In this document: one piece after another, positions 61,705 through 64,000 of the stretch
Numbering within the stretch: position 1 is the stretch's first letter
How the letters are laid out: each line of letters starts with the position of its first letter
Program-made: the position numbers and the translations under genes
Notes under the pieces: model-generated
Databases searched by the model: none
What the model was told of the DNA's origin: nothing
Seen by the model: only the letters and a program-made list of their open reading frames with translations
NCBI GenBank assembly: GCA_040882285.1
Contig: JBBEBQ010000007.1
Location: forward strand, 1 to 64,000
From: Gemmatimonadaceae bacterium
GTDB lineage: Bacteria > Gemmatimonadota > Gemmatimonadetes > Gemmatimonadales > Gemmatimonadaceae
Direction: 5' to 3'
DNA: 64,000 bases

Positions 61705-62769
61705 TCAGCGCTGTCTGCCTGCTGGTCGCGCCGTCGTGATCCGCTCGATCAGGCGGGAGTCATCGGGCAGCAACCCGGACCGCGGCAGCCTCGGGGTGAG
61801 CTCGCGCCAGGCCGGCTGTAGCTCGAACGCGCGGGCAAACAGTGGCAGTGACTCTTCCAGGCGGTTCATGTTGACCAGCGCGACCGCATGCCAGTAGAGC
61901 ATCTCCGCGTGCCGGCTGGGGGCGATGCCCGGGGTTGTCGCCGCGATCCGTTCCGCGGCCGCGTACTCCCGCAGCGCCGATTCGGCGTCGCCGTGTTCCA
62001 CCGCCAGATCGCCGGCGTTCATGTGGTTGTACGCGCGGTGTATGGCCACGAGCCGGCGGAGCTCTGTCAGCGGCTCCGCGTGGTCGTCCACCCGGACGTC
62101 GAACAGCCGGTCCTGCCACGGCCTGCCGGTGCCGGTCCCCTTCACCACCACGAGCGCCGCGGACTGCTTGCCCCGGATGTCGCCACCCGCCGCCTGGGCC
62201 GCCTCTAGCGCAGCGAGCATGCGGTCGGCGAGATCGCCGGTGGTGCCGGTGAAGGCCCTGGACATGGCGGGCCATACCGTCTCATTCGCCATCAGGTTCG
62301 CCTGTACGGCGAAGTCCCGCCCGACGAGCAGCGTCCCGCCCGCCGATCCGCACTGTACCTGCGTCGTCGCGGATTGGTTTCCCGCGATACCGCCCGCGGC
62401 GATGATGTCGCGACTGCCGGTGAAGGTTGCGACATCTCCCTTAGCGTCAACCATGCCGACCTGCCGTACCTGGCAGGCAGCGTCTCCGTGCAGCAGCGCG
62501 CGTAACGCTTCCGGCGCGCTTTTGCCCGCACGCAGCAGATCCAGCCCGAGCTTCCCGTACGCCGGGTCCACGAAACTCTGAGTGGCGATTCCGCCAATAC
62601 CGGCTTCCGCCCACGGCACGATCTGGCCGACGCCGAACCAATGCGATTGGACCGCCACGCCGATCTGGCCGGTGGCCGAGTCACGCGCGACGATCGAGTA
62701 TGTGCTCACCGGACGCAGCTGCGCGGCGAGCGGTGAGGCGACCAGCAGGAGGCAGAGGAGAGTTTTCAT
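61705..62769 (-). CDS. Secreted DUF1028 protein with C-terminal TPR-like region
   Basis: 354 residues with a signal peptide (LLCLLLVASPLAAQ). The DUF1028 (Ntn-hydrolase-like) core has STYSIVARDSATGQIGVAVQSHW, GGIATQSFVDPAYG and GNQSATTQVQCGS. A C-terminal TPR-like part follows (AEMLYWHAVALVNMNRLEESLPLFARAFELQP). Some relatives are linked to sulfur or peptide use, but no function is established. The 220 bp beyond its start (62770-62990) hold no recognised gene. Confidence 0.85.
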   Translation of the reverse strand: MKTLLCLLLVASPLAAQLRPVSTYSIVARDSATGQIGVAVQSHWFGVGQIVPWAEAGIGGIATQSFVDPAYGKLGLDLLRAGKSAPEALRALLHGDAACQVRQVGMVDAKGDVATFTGSRDIIAAGGIAGNQSATTQVQCGSAGGTLLVGRDFAVQANLMANETVWPAMSRAFTGTTGDLADRMLAALEAAQAAGGDIRGKQSAALVVVKGTGTGRPWQDRLFDVRVDDHAEPLTELRRLVAIHRAYNHMNAGDLAVEHGDAESALREYAAAERIAATTPGIAPSRHAEMLYWHAVALVNMNRLEESLPLFARAFELQPAWRELTPRLPRSGLLPDDSRLIERITTARPAGRQR

Positions 62770-62990
62770 ATGATCCGTTCAGGGCAGAGGGTTTGGGCCA
62801 ACAATAGCGCAGGAGCGTGACTGGCCGCCATGTCTTGGCGCCGCCTGCTGGATCAGAGCCAGCGACATCTGCGGTTTGGGCTGAAACCAGCTCCTCGAGA
62901 TGACATAACATCAGCCCACTGACTCGACCGACGCCGATTGAAACCACGCAGGGGCTTCCCGATCGCGCGAGTGCGCCGGCGGTAGCACGA

Positions 62991-63313
62991 TTCTCCAGTG
63001 GCTACGACGGCAACCTCAACGCCACCGAGCTCGCCGGCAGCATCGAGGGCGCACTCGGCCGCACCGGACGCGTGCGCTACGTGACCGGTGGCGCCTGGCG
63101 CGCCGGCGACGACTACACCGCAGGCGATGGCAGCACCGTCGCCGCGCGGTTCCGCTCCGCCGAGGGTCGCACGCGCGTCGGCGTGCAGACGAGCACCAAC
63201 GGTACCCTCTCACTCCTCGGATCCTTCCAGGCCCAGCGCGACGTAGACTTTCCGGGCCGCCCGCTCGACGCGAGGTTCTTCGATACGTACCAGGTGCAGG
63301 CCGAGTACACGTC
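62991..63313 (+). pseudogene. TonB-dependent receptor fragment
   Basis: An open frame without a plausible start or signal encodes an internal piece of a TonB receptor: GYDGNLNATELAGSIEGALG, YVTGGAWRAGDDYTAGDG, and DVDFPGRPLDARFF, the last resembling copper-type TonB receptors. The similarity ends near 63313 and other coding matter follows, so the gene has lost both ends. Confidence 0.65.
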
Positions 63314-63562
63314 GCGTGGACTGCGTTCGGACTGCTGCGATCGTCGCTCGGATTATCGCTGGATGGCGTGCCTGGTTCGGTGGACGCACGCGCCGTCATC
63401 GAATGGCTGCAGTCGCGGCCCGGGGTAGCGGTTGTGCATGACCTGCACATCTGGTCGTTGAGCACGACCTCGGTCGCACTCACGGCGCATATCGTGATGC
63501 CGGGCGGTCATCCCGGTGACGCCTGCCTCGACGAGATTGCCTGCAGTCAAGCCATTTCCTGA
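63314..63562 (+). pseudogene. C-terminal fragment of a cation diffusion facilitator (CzcD-type)
   Basis: In a frame different from the receptor fragment, the sequence reads AWTAFGLLRSSLGLSLDGVP, GSVDARAVIEWLQSRPGVA, VVHDLHIWSLSTTSVALTAH, the C-terminal cytosolic domain of CDF metal exporters. It starts at the point where the receptor similarity stops and ends early at 63562. With no membrane part it cannot function. Both fragments suggest a collapsed metal-resistance cluster. Confidence 0.8.
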
Positions 63563-63677
63563 AGATCAGCGTCCCGGTCCGGCACGAATACAGACATCGC
63601 TCCATAGTGCGCGCTCCCAACGATCCGTCATAGGAAGCCCGTCGAACGTTCAGCCCGAGAGCGGCTACCTTCCCCAT

Positions 63678-64000
63678 ATGCAAAGCGTCCTGAGACCCGC
63701 GTCGCAAGGGCTGGGCATTTCTGAATGGGAGTGCGGCGGCTTCCGCGCCGTGGAAGCGTTCCACCAACCCGGGCTTTCCCTGCCGCGCCACGAACACCAG
63801 TGGGCGACCATCTCGGTGGTGATCGATGGCGAATTCGCGGAGATCTTCTCCGATGGACCGCGGTGGTGTCCACCCGGTACGGTCCTCGTGAAACACGCCG
63901 GCGTGCCGCACGCCAACATCTATGGCACGAGCGGCGCACGATGCCTCATCGCGGAATTTCGGGAGCCGCTCGACGACCAGGGTGGCGGCCGGCCGAGAAC
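63678..64000 (+). CDS. AraC-type regulator, N-terminal part
   Basis: The first 107 codons lie in the window and the gene continues past the right edge. A cupin sensor domain is clear: LPRHEHQWATISVVIDGEF then CPPGTVLVKHAGVPHANIYG. This is the arm domain of AraC-family transcription factors; the DNA-binding part is beyond the window. The 115 bp before it show nothing recognised. Confidence 0.75.
   Translation, partial: MQSVLRPASQGLGISEWECGGFRAVEAFHQPGLSLPRHEHQWATISVVIDGEFAEIFSDGPRWCPPGTVLVKHAGVPHANIYGTSGARCLIAEFREPLDDQGGGRPR

Overview
The window looks like a chromosomal segment of a high-GC, Gram-negative bacterium. The best fit is Gemmatimonadota or a close relative. The pointers are a SusC/SusD pair, giant FG-GAP/ASPIC-UnbV lipoproteins, many lipobox signal peptides, a recF-dciA-gyrB block and a long PD40 propeller protein. 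This assignment is inference from gene content. No rRNA or tRNA gene was seen.

Layout. 1-13.5 kb (minus strand): an outer-membrane locus of SusC, SusD, two ~1,120-residue beta-propeller lipoproteins, a vanadium-haloperoxidase-like lipoprotein and the start of a sodium:solute symporter, with a divergent stand-alone TonB-plug lipoprotein. 13.8-19.9 kb: a patchy stretch with an intact and a twice-frameshifted isoprenylcysteine-methyltransferase-like gene, a PD40 protein, a truncated HerA/DUF853 remnant, a duplicated 38-bp element, a multicopper oxidase plus cytochrome c pair, and a DinB-like gene. 20-30 kb: uvrA, cutA, an ABC exporter, a CcmF-like protein and topoisomerase IB. 30-40 kb: crotonase, recF, dciA, gyrB, thymidine phosphorylase, two response regulators (one a GGDEF protein) and ligA. 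40-49.5 kb: a V4R-like protein, a phosphoribosyltransferase, a TPR/ParA/lipoprotein/acyl-CoA-ligase operon, and a PTPS-FolE-SDR-Trm112-like operon that looks like tetrahydrobiopterin synthesis. 49.7-58.2 kb: a tightly overlapping NurA-HerA-secreted protein-Mre11-Rad50-GNAT operon, an archaeal-style DNA-end-processing set. 58-62.8 kb: an Lrp-type domain, a catalytically dead DEAD-box-like protein, tdk, coaE, gcvH and a DUF1028 protein. 62.9-64 kb: fragments of a TonB receptor and a CDF metal transporter, then the start of an AraC-type regulator.

The most unusual feature is structural. At least eight intergenic imperfect palindromes of about 80-160 bp, each built largely from degenerate tandem heptamers, lie between genes. 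Every convergent gene pair here that has more than 10 bp between its stops carries one (five of five). Three of the palindromes run into the 3' end of a gene. Three share one sequence family (termini AACAGGGTTGGG / CCCAACCCTGTT); the others use different heptamers in the same architecture. They resemble in style the heptameric STRR repeats of cyanobacteria, but folded as inverted repeats. I propose them as candidate two-way transcription ends or mobile palindromes.
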